From Marinobacter sp. LA51 (lineage in GTDB: Bacteria > Pseudomonadota > Gammaproteobacteria > Pseudomonadales > Oleiphilaceae): a stretch of DNA of 64,000 nt. Location of the stretch: the NCBI RefSeq assembly GCF_030297175.1, contig NZ_AP028070.1:3658001-3722000 (forward strand), given 5' to 3'. How positions within the stretch are numbered: position 1 is the first letter of the stretch; each line of letters starts with the position of its first letter. A program made the translations under genes and the position numbers. Of this stretch, positions 34,492 through 43,961 are shown piece by piece. The notes below the pieces were generated by a model that did no database searches, was not told where the DNA came from, and saw only the letters and a list, made by a program, of their open reading frames with translations.

Positions 34492-35832
34492 TCAAGTACC
34501 CGACAACAGCAGGGTGATGGTCCCCGCGAGCGCTCCGGAGAACAGAAGGCAGCATACCGACATCAACATGTTCCAGCGCAGCGCTGCCTCCTGGGCGCTG
34601 TACCCGGTCAGGCGCTCCAACAGCAATGAATTGGCAGAGTATGGTGTGCCGGCAGTGGTCAGACCCCAGCCAGCCACCATCGCGGTGCCTAGACCAAGCA
34701 CAGCTCCAACTGGCCAGATCGGCCCCAGAATGCCACCGGTCAGGGTGCCGGTGACAATGGGATTGAAGCCAATCATACCGCCAAGAAAGAACACCCAGGG
34801 CACACTAAACGCCGCCACCGGGTAGGCCCAGCCGGGCAAGCTAAAGCCAGTACCAAGCCACTGGGCGGCAAAGGTGCTGATCAGCGTGCCCAGGAACGCC
34901 GAGCCGCCAACAATCACCAGTTCATTGCTCACCGGCGCCATGGATGGCAGTTGAACCTCGGCCCCTTTGAGCATGCGATACCCCAGCCCCACCAACACGG
35001 CACCAAAGCAGCTCAGGGTAACCGAGCGGGAATAGCTCAGGCCAAAGAGTCCGCTGAGACTGAAAGTGGCAACACAGATGGCGCCAATGATGCCGGCAAA
35101 CCGTAACCAGGGCGCATACCGCCGCAGCCCGGACACGGGTTCAGCCACCACGCTGTTGGCGGGCTCCGGCGGTTCCGGTTCGCGAAATACCCCGCCAACC
35201 AACAAGTACACCACCGCCAGGGGCAGACTTACGGCGATCAGCTCCCAGCTTTTCAGGGCCGGAACAAAGGTGATGGTCAGGACGATGGAAATCGACAGGG
35301 GCGAGAAAATGGGCGAGGCGCCAAAGCCCCGCAACACGCCACGGGACGCGTTCCGGGTGGTGGCACTGTCGCCCCGGTCATCCATTTGGCCGCGAATCAT
35401 CGTGGCCATCACGCCGACCGAACCAAAATTCAGGGGCATGGACAGGAAACCGGTGCCAAAGGCAACGCTGTAGTAACGCACCATTGGCGACCCTGCAAAC
35501 AGTTGGCGGGAGATAGCCCCCAGGTCCGCGGACTTACCCAGCATAGAGGACAGCAGCATCACGGTCAGAATCAACGCCGTCAGCCGGGTCATGCTGGCTG
35601 CGGCCGCTGGCAGCGCCGAAGGTTCGGCAGCGGCAGCCAGACCCAGAGTCAGCAGCACCAGGCCCAACAACATCCGCGATACCAGGCGCAAATCGCGCCA
35701 GCCCAGCAGAATGGCGGCAAACACCAGCACCGCGCCAAGCTCGCCCACGCCCGGCAGGAACGACAGAATGCCGGCCCCGAGCGCGCCGTAAGCAAGCCCC
35801 GAGCGCGTGTTAAGCATCGAAATGCAACTCAC
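34492..35832 (-). CDS. Polytopic membrane permease linked to a CoA-transferase
   Basis: A 446-residue hydrophobic protein with about 11-12 predicted TM segments and a short charged loop around residues 150-170 and 215-235. I do not recognise the family with certainty. The G-F-L-S-M-P-L-N-F-G-S-V-G-V and N-P-I-V-T-G-T-L-T-G-G-I-L stretches suggest a re-entrant-loop organic-anion carrier of the ion-transporter type. Its ATG overlaps the stop of the CoA-transferase beta gene (ATGA), so it is translationally coupled to it. Likely role: transport of the acid handled by the transferase, or of its product. This is inferred from context. Confidence 0.6.
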   Translation of the reverse strand: MSCISMLNTRSGLAYGALGAGILSFLPGVGELGAVLVFAAILLGWRDLRLVSRMLLGLVLLTLGLAAAAEPSALPAAAASMTRLTALILTVMLLSSMLGKSADLGAISRQLFAGSPMVRYYSVAFGTGFLSMPLNFGSVGVMATMIRGQMDDRGDSATTRNASRGVLRGFGASPIFSPLSISIVLTITFVPALKSWELIAVSLPLAVVYLLVGGVFREPEPPEPANSVVAEPVSGLRRYAPWLRFAGIIGAICVATFSLSGLFGLSYSRSVTLSCFGAVLVGLGYRMLKGAEVQLPSMAPVSNELVIVGGSAFLGTLISTFAAQWLGTGFSLPGWAYPVAAFSVPWVFFLGGMIGFNPIVTGTLTGGILGPIWPVGAVLGLGTAMVAGWGLTTAGTPYSANSLLLERLTGYSAQEAALRWNMLMSVCCLLFSGALAGTITLLLSGT

Positions 35833-36470
35833 AGCGGCGGTAGCAGGCGGGCTTCGGTCAAGGCCTGCACGTCGGCCAGGGTGTTATCGCCATAAAGCTC
35901 TCGCACCCGCAGCCCCTCCTCGGTGACATCAATCACCGCCAAATCGGTGTAGATACGTTTTACCACTCCGGCACCGGTCAGGGGGTAGTGGCACTGATTG
36001 AGTATCTTGGGCTCGTCGGCCTTGGTGGTGTGTCGCATCAGCACGAACAGTTGCTTGGCACCGACCGCAAGATCCATGGCACCACCCACCGCAGGCGGAA
36101 AGGTATCGTCGTTGGTGGCCCAGTTCGCCAGGTCACCACGCTCGGAGACCTGGAACGCCCCAAGTACCGCAATGTCGAGGTGGCCCCCGCGCATCATGGC
36201 AAAAGACTCGGCGTTATCGAAATAACACCCACCCTGCAGCAGGGTCACATACTGCTTGCCGGCATTGATCAGATCGGGATCGACCTGATCCGGCGCAGGC
36301 GCCGGACCGACCCCAAGAATGCCGTTCTCACTGTGATAGATCACCAGCCGATCATCGGACACGTGATTGGCCACCGACGTCGGCATGCCGATGCCAAGGT
36401 TTACGTAGGCCCCGTCGGGTATATCCTGGGCGACACGTCGCGCCATTTCATCGGAATTAAGCCGCATCAT
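35829..36470 (-). CDS. 3-oxoacid CoA-transferase, beta subunit
   Basis: A 213-residue class I CoA-transferase beta subunit (ScoB/PcaJ/AtoA type). The catalytic Glu sits in H-S-E-N-G-I-L-G-V-G (about 47-56). Y-V-N-L-G-I-G-M-P-T is the N-terminal CoA-binding region, and G-A-F-Q-V-S-x-x-G-D-L-A-N-W follows the family plan. The enzyme moves CoA between an acyl-CoA (usually succinyl-CoA) and an organic acid such as acetoacetate or 3-oxoadipate. The gene overlaps the alpha subunit by 14 bp and the downstream permease by 4 bp. No other ketone-body or protocatechuate gene is nearby, so the acid is unknown. Confidence 0.92.
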   Translation of the reverse strand: MMRLNSDEMARRVAQDIPDGAYVNLGIGMPTSVANHVSDDRLVIYHSENGILGVGPAPAPDQVDPDLINAGKQYVTLLQGGCYFDNAESFAMMRGGHLDIAVLGAFQVSERGDLANWATNDDTFPPAVGGAMDLAVGAKQLFVLMRHTTKADEPKILNQCHYPLTGAGVVKRIYTDLAVIDVTEEGLRVRELYGDNTLADVQALTEARLLPPL

Positions 36471-37146
36471 GCCGGGGTGCCTCCTGAGTGACTACGCGAT
36501 CGACAAAAATACCGGGGGTGACGATGCACTCCGGGTCCAACTCACCGGCCGACACCACGTCGCTCACTTCGGCAATGGTGGTGGTCGCCGCGGTCGCCAT
36601 GATCGGATTAAAGTTGCGACCGGCGGTGTTGTAGATCAGGTTGCCCCAGACATCGGCCCGGTGTGCCTTGATCAGGGCAACGTCAGCCGGTAGCGCGGTT
36701 TCAAGCACAAAGCCTTTGCCATTGATCACTTTGGTTTCCTTGCCCTCGGCCAGCCGTGTGCCATACCCGGTGGGCGTATACACCCCGCCCAATCCGGCAC
36801 CGGCGGCACGAATGCGCTCCCCCAGTGTGCCCTGGGGCACCAGTTCCAGCTCGATGTCCCCGGCCTCGTACAGCCGCTCAAACCAGATCGAGCCGGACGA
36901 ACGGGGAAACGAGCAGACGATCTTTCGCACCTGTCCGGCCTTCAACAACGAGGCAATGCCAATCTCGGCAACCCCGGCGTTGTTGGAAATAATGGTCAGG
37001 TCACGGGCGCCCTGCTGGCGTAACGCCTCTATTAGCTGCAGCGGAATGCCGGAGTTCCCGAAACCGCCGATCATCATTACACTGCCGTCGGCAATGTCAG
37101 CCACCGCAGCGCGCAGGGACTCACAGATTTTATTCATCACAATCAT
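36457..37146 (-). CDS. 3-oxoacid CoA-transferase, alpha subunit
   Basis: A 229-residue class I CoA-transferase alpha subunit. G-G-F-G-N-S-G-I-P (27-35), L-T-I-I-S-N-N-A-G, K-I-V-C-S-F-P-R-S, E-L-V-P-Q-G-T-L-x-E-R-I-R-A-A-G and Y-T-P-T-G-Y-G-T match the ScoA/PcaI pattern closely. It pairs with the beta subunit that follows and overlaps it. The gene starts 39 bp after the TRAP permease gene on the same strand, which suggests that the acid brought in by the TAXI transporter is activated here. An alternative start is the ATG three codons further in. Confidence 0.92.
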   Translation of the reverse strand: MIVMNKICESLRAAVADIADGSVMMIGGFGNSGIPLQLIEALRQQGARDLTIISNNAGVAEIGIASLLKAGQVRKIVCSFPRSSGSIWFERLYEAGDIELELVPQGTLGERIRAAGAGLGGVYTPTGYGTRLAEGKETKVINGKGFVLETALPADVALIKAHRADVWGNLIYNTAGRNFNPIMATAATTTIAEVSDVVSAGELDPECIVTPGIFVDRVVTQEAPRHDAA

Positions 37147-37185
37147 TCACCCTTCATTGACCCTTGTTTGGTATGCGGTATGCGG

Positions 37186-39129
37186 TTAACGGACACCGGC
37201 CGCCACTGGGTGGCGGAAACGCCAATGCCACAGATAGGTCAGGGCCAGAAGGCCAAAACCGATCAGGTCGGTGACAAGATCCGGGTAAATCAGCATGCCG
37301 CCGGCCACCATCACCAATGCCCGGAGCGGGTAACCCAAGAGCCCCACCCGGTACAGGTAGCCTTCCATGGCGGAAGCCATCAGCCAGATCGCGGTAATGG
37401 CGGTGACGGTAGAGGTCAGAATGTCAGCCAGTTCGCCCTGCAGAATCAGTGACGGATTGAGCACAAACAGGAACGGCAGGATGAACAGAATGCCGCCCAG
37501 GCGCATGGCATACATGCCGGTCTTGCTGGCGTTGGAACCGGCGACACCGGATGCAGTAATGGCGGCCAGCGCCACCGGCGGCGTGATGTAGGACATCATG
37601 CCCCAGTACAGGATAAACAGGTGGCTGGCGAGCGGATTCAGGCCGGCGTTCACCAATGCCGGTGCCAACAGGATGGACAGGAAGATGTAGCAGGCACTGA
37701 CGGTCATGCCCATACCCAGGACAAAACTGGTGACCGCACCCGCCGCCAGCATCAGCGGAATGCTGCCATCGGCATAGAGCAAGAGTTCGCGGGAAAACGC
37801 GCCGGCCACCCCGGTGTACGACAGGCCCCCGACCACCAGGCCGATACCCGCCAGAATCGCCACCAGATTGGCAACGCTGGTGGTCAGATCCTGAATGAAC
37901 GCCAATGCCCGCTTGCCATTCATTCGATGGCGGCGCTTGAACACAGAAATACCGAGCAACACGACGGTGGCGTAGTAAGGCGCGTAGGCCTCCAGCCGCA
38001 TGAACAGCAGCATGTAAATCAACATCACCAGACTGAACAGGTACGGCCAGCCATCTTTCAGGGTGGCTTTCAGACTGGGAATTTCCGATTCCGGCAGGCC
38101 CTTGAGCCCGCGTTTAGCGGCGTAGTTATCGACCTGGAACAGCAATGCCAGGTAGAACAGCAGCGCCGGCAGGAACGCGGCAATCATTATCTCGGAATAG
38201 GGCACACCCAGGAACGACGCCATGATAAAGGCGACGGCGCCCATGATCGGCGGCATCAAGGTACCACCGGTGGAGGCACAGGCTTCAATCGCGCCCGCGT
38301 AATGGGCCGGGTAGCCAGTTTTCTTCATGGTCGGAATGGTGATCGGACCGGTAGTCAGAATGTTGGAAATCACACTGCCCGACAGGCTGCCCAGAATCCC
38401 ACTCGACAACACCGAAACCTTGGCCGGACCACCCCGGCTGCGCCCCATCAGGGCCGTTGCGAACTGCATGAAGAACTCGCCGCCGCCAGTCACGGTTAAG
38501 GCTGCTCCGAAGACCACAAACCCGATCACCAGCTGAGCCACCACCTGCATCGGTATCCCGATGATGCTTTCAACGCCGATAACGTGGGCGCGTATCGCCT
38601 CACCCAGGCTGTACTCGTTGCCCCACAGGAATCCCGGCATCGAATCGGCGTACAGCGGGTAGGTGCCAAACAGCAGGGCAACGCCCAGCAGCGGCCAGCC
38701 ACCGCAGCGGCGCACGCCCTCCAGCACCAACACCAGTAACACCGAGGCGGCCACGGTCGCTTCGGTCGGCGCCATAAACTCCCAGCCCTGCTGGATCATG
38801 GTCAGGCCGTGGTAACCGAGATAGCCACAGGTCACCAGCGCGGCTACCGCCAACGGCCAGTCGTACCAGGACACCCGGTTGGCGGCACCGGACCAGCTTG
38901 GGAAACACAGGAAGGCGGCGGCCAGGAAGATACCAATGAGATAATACAAGTAGGCATTGCCCAACGGCTTGAAGCCGAGCAATTCCAGGTTGAAGGTCTG
39001 GTTGACCGCCATCAGCAAGCCGAGGCCACCGAGCGTCATCACCGCCCAATAGGTGATGCCATGGAGACGACCAGAGCGGGATTCCGGAGTTGCCGGCTGT
39101 TCAACAGCGGCTTCGGGGGAGGCATTCAT
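37186..39129 (-). CDS. TRAP transporter fused permease (4TM/12TM), TAXI type, system 1
   Basis: Using the ATG at 39129 (M-N-A-S-P-E), the protein has 647 residues and about 16-18 TM segments. The N-terminal part corresponds to the DctQ-like small subunit and the rest to the DctM-like carrier, a fusion typical of TAXI-type TRAP systems. The carrier motifs are G-S-L-S-G-S-V-I-S-N-I-L-T-T-G, E-A-C-A-S-T-G-G-T-L-M-P-P-I-M-G and G-M-G-M-T-V-S-A-C-Y. These secondary transporters take up organic acids or amino acids with Na+ or H+ and a periplasmic binding protein. The partner gene is 76 bp upstream and the CoA-transferase genes follow. Confidence 0.93.
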   Translation of the reverse strand: MNASPEAAVEQPATPESRSGRLHGITYWAVMTLGGLGLLMAVNQTFNLELLGFKPLGNAYLYYLIGIFLAAAFLCFPSWSGAANRVSWYDWPLAVAALVTCGYLGYHGLTMIQQGWEFMAPTEATVAASVLLVLVLEGVRRCGGWPLLGVALLFGTYPLYADSMPGFLWGNEYSLGEAIRAHVIGVESIIGIPMQVVAQLVIGFVVFGAALTVTGGGEFFMQFATALMGRSRGGPAKVSVLSSGILGSLSGSVISNILTTGPITIPTMKKTGYPAHYAGAIEACASTGGTLMPPIMGAVAFIMASFLGVPYSEIMIAAFLPALLFYLALLFQVDNYAAKRGLKGLPESEIPSLKATLKDGWPYLFSLVMLIYMLLFMRLEAYAPYYATVVLLGISVFKRRHRMNGKRALAFIQDLTTSVANLVAILAGIGLVVGGLSYTGVAGAFSRELLLYADGSIPLMLAAGAVTSFVLGMGMTVSACYIFLSILLAPALVNAGLNPLASHLFILYWGMMSYITPPVALAAITASGVAGSNASKTGMYAMRLGGILFILPFLFVLNPSLILQGELADILTSTVTAITAIWLMASAMEGYLYRVGLLGYPLRALVMVAGGMLIYPDLVTDLIGFGLLALTYLWHWRFRHPVAAGVR

Positions 39130-39205
39130 AGGGCGCAATATCCTGAACAGGGCCAGGGCAAGCCCACGCTGCATCAGCCCTGGCCTGCCCCGAATCAGTA
39201 ACGAG

Positions 39206-40357
39206 TTACAGCGAACTCAGAGCTTTCTGGCGATGTTGTTCCCAGATTTCGGCAAAGGCCTCATCCGACTTGCCTTCGGCTGCCGCAGTGGCATCCGACC
39301 AGGCGGCCATCAGGGCGTTAAGACGTTTAGTGCGGGCGTCGTTCCAGGCCTGATGTTCCTCGGTCCAGATGCCCTTCTCTTGCAGGTATTGGATGGCGCC
39401 CGGGTGGAACGGCACGTCGATCGCCGGAGTGCCCGCCTCGGACAGGCGCCAGCGAGGCATCACCGCAGTGGCGTCCTTGTACATGCCGTAGGTCTCATCG
39501 AGCGCCTTGATGAAGCTGTACACCATCTGCTCATTGGTGTTCGCACGCACGGTCAGCACCGGGTAGCGGTAGGCCAGGATTTCCACCGGATTGTCTTCAC
39601 TGATGCCGGCACCGACTGTTTCGGTGTAAGGCTGGAAGAACGGCGCCACAGAGCGCAGGCGCTCCCAGCCTTCCTTGTCACCCGGAGGCACTTCCAGCCA
39701 GCGGATGCCACGCGGCGATTCCGCCAGCTCATAGACGTGGCTGGGAGTCGTGGTAGTACAGGAGGCGTCGGCTTCGTTGCGCGCCAGAGAACTCATGGTG
39801 CTGGCGTAAGTCGGGAACATGATGGCCTCGACGTCGGCCCGGGTCAGCCCGGCGAACGCCAGAAAGGCATCGCACTTCACGTTAATGGAAGGGTTACCCG
39901 CCACGTAGGCGAAACGTTGCCCCTTAAGGTCTTTCAGGGTTTCGATGTTGGCGTCAGCAGCGGTGAAAATACCGAAAGAAGACGGGCGCCCAGCCACGGC
40001 ACGCAGGTTCTGCGGGCCCCAACGGCGAGCGGAGAAATCATGAATTCCTTCGGCGGCAAAGAAGGTTTCGGTCGCCAGAAAACTGAAGTCCGCACGTTCA
40101 CTGATCAGCGGCTGCAGCCGGCCGATGGCTGAACCGGAGGGCTGGATGCGGACCCGGGTGCCGTATTGTTTACCGAAGGCATCGGCAATGGCCGACGCTT
40201 CGGCGTAACCAGCGGAACCCACGTCATAAGAGGACCAGGTCATGGTGTCGGGCAAGCCACCTTCAGCGTGGACGGGACCAGCAGACAGGGTCAGCAAAGA
40301 TGCCACTGCGGTAGCAGCGGTGAGGGCAGTGCGGGAACGGTGCAGGACGTGACGCAT
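39206..40357 (-). CDS. TAXI-family TRAP solute-binding protein, system 1
   Basis: The ATG at 40357, with AAGGA upstream, gives 383 residues and a signal peptide ending V-H-A (about residue 31). The mature part has the TAXI pattern: W-S-S-Y-D-V-G-S-A-G-Y-A-E-A (first ligand loop), R-I-Q-P-S-G-S-A-I-G-R-L, and L-K-G-Q-R-F-A-Y-V-A-G-N-P-S. At about 380 residues it is longer than the common 320. It captures the substrate in the periplasm and hands it to the fused permease downstream. Substrate unknown; the CoA-transferase in the same operon points to a carboxylic acid. Confidence 0.92.
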   Translation of the reverse strand: MRHVLHRSRTALTAATAVASLLTLSAGPVHAEGGLPDTMTWSSYDVGSAGYAEASAIADAFGKQYGTRVRIQPSGSAIGRLQPLISERADFSFLATETFFAAEGIHDFSARRWGPQNLRAVAGRPSSFGIFTAADANIETLKDLKGQRFAYVAGNPSINVKCDAFLAFAGLTRADVEAIMFPTYASTMSSLARNEADASCTTTTPSHVYELAESPRGIRWLEVPPGDKEGWERLRSVAPFFQPYTETVGAGISEDNPVEILAYRYPVLTVRANTNEQMVYSFIKALDETYGMYKDATAVMPRWRLSEAGTPAIDVPFHPGAIQYLQEKGIWTEEHQAWNDARTKRLNALMAAWSDATAAAEGKSDEAFAEIWEQHRQKALSSL

Positions 40358-40675
40358 TGGATAAATCCTTGGGATTTTTGTTGTGAAACACTTATTTCGT
40401 TTCACAGAAACTAGACCTTCCTTGACGCCTCCGTCAATCATTATTGACTCAAAATCAGAATTTCATTTCACTCAGCGATACTAAAATACAGCCCTATTCA
40501 GCTTTGAAAAACTGAGTTATAGCCAGATTAGGCGTCTTTATATATAGAACGCATATGAAATAGGTGTATTGACAAACCATAATTGCAGCGACTATGTTGA
40601 ATAATCGATAACAAAATAATGTTTCGCTGTGCAAAACCTCTAGACACCACAACAACGACGATAAGAGGATTTTTT
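40358..40675. other. AT-rich divergent control region between two TAXI-TRAP systems
   Basis: 318 bases without a gene, clearly richer in A and T than the flanking genes. It holds promoters for both transporter operons. Apart from the sigma-70-like promoter for system 2 (40569-40598), I see no strong inverted repeat. A LysR-type T-N11-A site for the regulator at 44 kb is possible but not distinctive enough to call. Confidence 0.6.
40569..40598 (+). promoter_or_regulatory. Sigma-70-like promoter for TAXI-TRAP system 2
   Basis: TTGACA (40569-40574), 18-base spacer, TATGTT (40593-40598). The -35 box is consensus and the -10 box fair. The ATG of the binding protein is about 75 bases downstream. 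Confidence 0.55.
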
Positions 40676-41833
40676 ATGTCACGCCTAACCCGAGGCTTGA
40701 TGGGTCTCACCCTCAGCACCCTGCCTGCGCTGGCTTTCAGCGCAGACAACGTGGAACTTCCCAACACCCTCGCCATGACGGCCTACGGCACCGGCTCTGC
40801 CGGCTACAGCCAGATGGTGTCCATCGGCAACCTGCTGCAGAACGAATACGGCACCTCAGTGCGCATCCTGCCGGGTGAAAACGACGTGTCCCGAATGACA
40901 CCGTTGAAAACCGGCCGGGTGCCCCTGTGCGCCTGTGGCATCGCCAGCTACTACGGCTCCGAGGGTGTGCTGATGTTTGCTGACGAAAACTGGGGGCCAC
41001 AGCCAATCCGCGTGATCACCACCTCGATCGCCAGCTTCGGCCTGGGTATTGCGGTCGCGGGAGATATCGATGTGGAATCACCCGAGGATCTGCGTGGCAA
41101 GCGGGTGTCCTGGATTCGCGGCGACGACGCCCTGAACCTGGGCACCGAGGCCTTCCTGGCCTTTGGCGGACTGACCTGGGACGATGTTGAGAAGGTTGAA
41201 TTCCCGGGCTACGGTCGTGCCTTTGAGGGCATCGTTGCCGACCAGACCGACACTGGTTTCACCATGAGTGTCGCGCCACCTCCCCAGCAATTGGCAGCCA
41301 GCCCTCGAGGCATTGTCTGGCCAAAACTGGATCCGGCCGATAAAGAGGGCTGGGCACGACTGCAAAAGGTAGCGCCCTACTTCCAGCCGCACACAGTCAC
41401 CTCGGCCGCCGGTGATTACGGCAAGGACAAGCCCTGGGTTGGCGCCAGCTACCCTTACCCGATCCTGGTGGCGAACGCCTCCACCGACGACGCGCTGGCA
41501 GAAAGCCTGATCCGCGTCTTCATCGAGGATTATGACAAGTACAAGGATGCCGCACCCGGCAACGCTGGTTACCGTCTGGACAACCAGAACATGCAGTGGG
41601 TGATTCCGTTCCACGATGCCGTGGTGAAGTACTACAAGGAGATCGGCCACTGGACCGATGAGATGCAGGCGCACCAGGACAAGCTGGTAGAGCGCCAGCG
41701 GATTCTGAAAGAAACCTGGGACAGCTACACCGCCGGCAATCCGCCCTCCGATGAGGACGCCTTTGGCAAAGGCTGGATGGCCGCCCGCGCCAAGGCGCTG
41801 GAAGCCGCCGGCATGAACCCGGTTTTCCGCTGA
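40676..41833 (+). CDS. TAXI-family TRAP solute-binding protein, system 2
   Basis: The ATG at 40676, preceded by AAGAGGA, gives 385 residues with a signal peptide ending A-F-S-A (about 22). It shares with the system 1 protein the A-Y-G-T-G-S-A-G-Y-S-Q-M loop, the R-I-L-P-G-E-N-D-V-S-R-M region, D-K-E-G-W-x-R-L, A-P-Y-F-Q-P-H-T and the P-F-H-x-x-x-x-x-Y segment, so the two are paralogues. C-A-C-G (about 97-100) replaces the corresponding region of system 1, so ligand specificity probably differs. Followed by its fused permease after 90 bp. Confidence 0.92.
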   Translation: MSRLTRGLMGLTLSTLPALAFSADNVELPNTLAMTAYGTGSAGYSQMVSIGNLLQNEYGTSVRILPGENDVSRMTPLKTGRVPLCACGIASYYGSEGVLMFADENWGPQPIRVITTSIASFGLGIAVAGDIDVESPEDLRGKRVSWIRGDDALNLGTEAFLAFGGLTWDDVEKVEFPGYGRAFEGIVADQTDTGFTMSVAPPPQQLAASPRGIVWPKLDPADKEGWARLQKVAPYFQPHTVTSAAGDYGKDKPWVGASYPYPILVANASTDDALAESLIRVFIEDYDKYKDAAPGNAGYRLDNQNMQWVIPFHDAVVKYYKEIGHWTDEMQAHQDKLVERQRILKETWDSYTAGNPPSDEDAFGKGWMAARAKALEAAGMNPVFR

Positions 41834-41923
41834 TCCCCCAGGGCCGGGGCAAACTGCCCGTTTGCTCCGGCCCACATCTGATTGCCTGCCCTGCTGCCTA
41901 TTACGTGTTCGGAGTTACCCGTC

Positions 41924-43915
41924 ATGCATCCTGAAACTGAACAACCGTCACCCCCGGAGAACATATCCGGTATCCGCCAGCTCACGGGCTTCTGGCTCTG
42001 GATTCCCCGGCTGGCCACAGTCATCCTGACGCTGCTAACCCTGGACTACCTGTTCAACCTTCAACTGATCAACTTTGTCACCCAGGTCGAAAGCCAGTTT
42101 TTCTACACCGTGGTGACACTGATGCTGCCCCTGGTTTACGTGCTCTGGCCAATGAACCGGCATTCGTCCCGCACTCGGGTGCCCTGGTACGACGTGCTGC
42201 TGTTTCTCGCGACCACGGGTATTTGCGGATTCTTCGTGTTCAATGCCGAACAGATTCTTGATCGGGGCTGGGAATACGCCGCCCCCGACTACGCCATGGT
42301 GATGAGCTTCCTGCTCTGGGGTGTAATCGTTGAAGCGGTCCGCCGCGCCGGCGGCCTACCCATTGCCACCATCGTGGCAATCGCCAGTATTTATCCGATT
42401 TTTGCCGACCTGGTGCCCGGCCCGATTCAGGGCTTTCCCTCTACACCCGAACAAACTGCCATCTATCACGCCATGAGCCGTGAAAGCGTAATGGGCATTC
42501 CGCTGCAGGCCTTTGCCAACCTGGTGATTGGCTTTCTGCTGTTCGGGGTGGCGCTACAACAGACTGGCGGCGGCAAGTTCTTTATCAACCTGGCCTTTGC
42601 CCTGCTCGGTCACGTTCGCGGTGGACCCGCCAAGGTGGCGGTGTTCTCCAGCGGCCTGATGGGCTCTATGAGCGGCAGCGTGATCACCAACGTTCTGACA
42701 ACCGGTGTGCTGTCCATTCCCGCCATGCGCAAGGTGGGCTTTGGTAAATCCTACGCCGCCGGCGTGGAGGCCTGCGCCTCCACCGGTGGCGTGCTGATGC
42801 CACCAGTAATGGGCGCCACGGCTTTTATCATGGCGGCGTTCCTGAACATTCCCTACGGCACCATCGCCCTGGCGGCGGCGGTGCCCTCGGTGCTCTATTT
42901 CCTCGGTTTGTTTATCCAGATCGATGCCTACGCGGCCCGCCATGACCTGAAAGGCCTGCCTGCGGAAGAATTGCCATCCATCCGACAAACCTTGAAGGAA
43001 GGCTGGTACTTCATATTCGTGTTCGCACTGCTGATCTGGCTGCTGTTTTTCCTGCGCCAGGAAGCCACCGCACCCTTCTACGCCACCGCCCTGCTGCTGG
43101 TGATCAACCAGATCCTACCCTACCAGCGCTGGGGCTGGCAGCAGGTGAAAGACTTCTTCTCCAGCTCCGGCAAGCTGTTTGCCGAACTCATCGCCATTCT
43201 GGCCGGGGTAGGCCTATTGGTTGGCGCCCTGTCGGTAACCGGCCTGTCCGGCACCATCGCCAACGACCTGATCTTCCTGGCCGGCGGCAATACTCTGGTG
43301 CTGTTGATGATGGGCGCGCTGACCAGCTTTATCCTCGGCATCGGCATGACCGTGACCGCCGCCTATATCTTCCTGGCGGTGGCACTGGCGCCAGCACTGA
43401 TCAATGGCGGCGGCATGGATCCGCTGGCGGTGCACCTGTTCATCCTGTACTGGGGCATGCTCAGTTTCATCACCCCACCGGTGGCGCTGGGTGCCTTTGC
43501 GGCGGCCACGGTCGCCGGGTCGCGCCCGATGGAAACCGGAATTCAGGCAATGCGCCTGGGCAGTGTGATCTACTTCATCCCCTTCCTGTTCGTGCTGAAC
43601 CCTGCGCTGATTTTCCAGGGCAGCTGGGATGAGATCCTGGTGGTGATTACTCAAGCAATGGCTGGCGTACTGTTAATTGCAGGCTCGATTCAGGGCTATC
43701 TGTTGGGTGTGGGTAATCTGACCCTCAGCAAACACCTGCAGTGGCCGGTGAGGCTGGCGCTGTTGACCGGCGGCATGCTACTGGCCATACCCGGCGGCGG
43801 CCCGGTGCCACTGAGCAATCTGGAGCTGTCGCTGATCAGCGCCCTGCTGATTGTTCCGGCGGTTGCAGTTGCCTGGCTGGCGGTCCGAAAAGCCGGAACT
43901 CCGGCTTATCTATAG
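41924..43915 (+). CDS. TRAP transporter fused permease (4TM/12TM), TAXI type, system 2
   Basis: The ATG at 41924 gives 663 residues and 16-18 predicted TM segments. G-S-M-S-G-S-V-I-T-N-V-L-T-T-G, E-A-C-A-S-T-G-G-V-L-M-P-P-V-M-G and G-I-G-M-T-V-T-A-A-Y are the carrier motifs. Residue for residue it parallels the system 1 permease, which points to duplication and divergence. It forms a two-gene operon with the binding protein and lacks CoA-transferase neighbours. The LysR gene follows convergently. Confidence 0.93.
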   Translation: MHPETEQPSPPENISGIRQLTGFWLWIPRLATVILTLLTLDYLFNLQLINFVTQVESQFFYTVVTLMLPLVYVLWPMNRHSSRTRVPWYDVLLFLATTGICGFFVFNAEQILDRGWEYAAPDYAMVMSFLLWGVIVEAVRRAGGLPIATIVAIASIYPIFADLVPGPIQGFPSTPEQTAIYHAMSRESVMGIPLQAFANLVIGFLLFGVALQQTGGGKFFINLAFALLGHVRGGPAKVAVFSSGLMGSMSGSVITNVLTTGVLSIPAMRKVGFGKSYAAGVEACASTGGVLMPPVMGATAFIMAAFLNIPYGTIALAAAVPSVLYFLGLFIQIDAYAARHDLKGLPAEELPSIRQTLKEGWYFIFVFALLIWLLFFLRQEATAPFYATALLLVINQILPYQRWGWQQVKDFFSSSGKLFAELIAILAGVGLLVGALSVTGLSGTIANDLIFLAGGNTLVLLMMGALTSFILGIGMTVTAAYIFLAVALAPALINGGGMDPLAVHLFILYWGMLSFITPPVALGAFAAATVAGSRPMETGIQAMRLGSVIYFIPFLFVLNPALIFQGSWDEILVVITQAMAGVLLIAGSIQGYLLGVGNLTLSKHLQWPVRLALLTGGMLLAIPGGGPVPLSNLELSLISALLIVPAVAVAWLAVRKAGTPAYL

Positions 43916-43961
43916 GCGCTGTTGAGGTTGGGCAGTTAGCAATGGCCGACGACCGCCAGCG

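Noticed and set aside
37621..38499. 292-codon plus-strand open frame inside the TRAP permease
   Set aside because: Gln/His/Arg-rich antisense artefact of a membrane-protein gene.
40358..40675. Riboswitch or small RNA in the AT-rich region between TAXI systems
   Set aside because: No conserved stem set or terminator-like hairpin was visible; the AT-richness is explained by divergent promoters.
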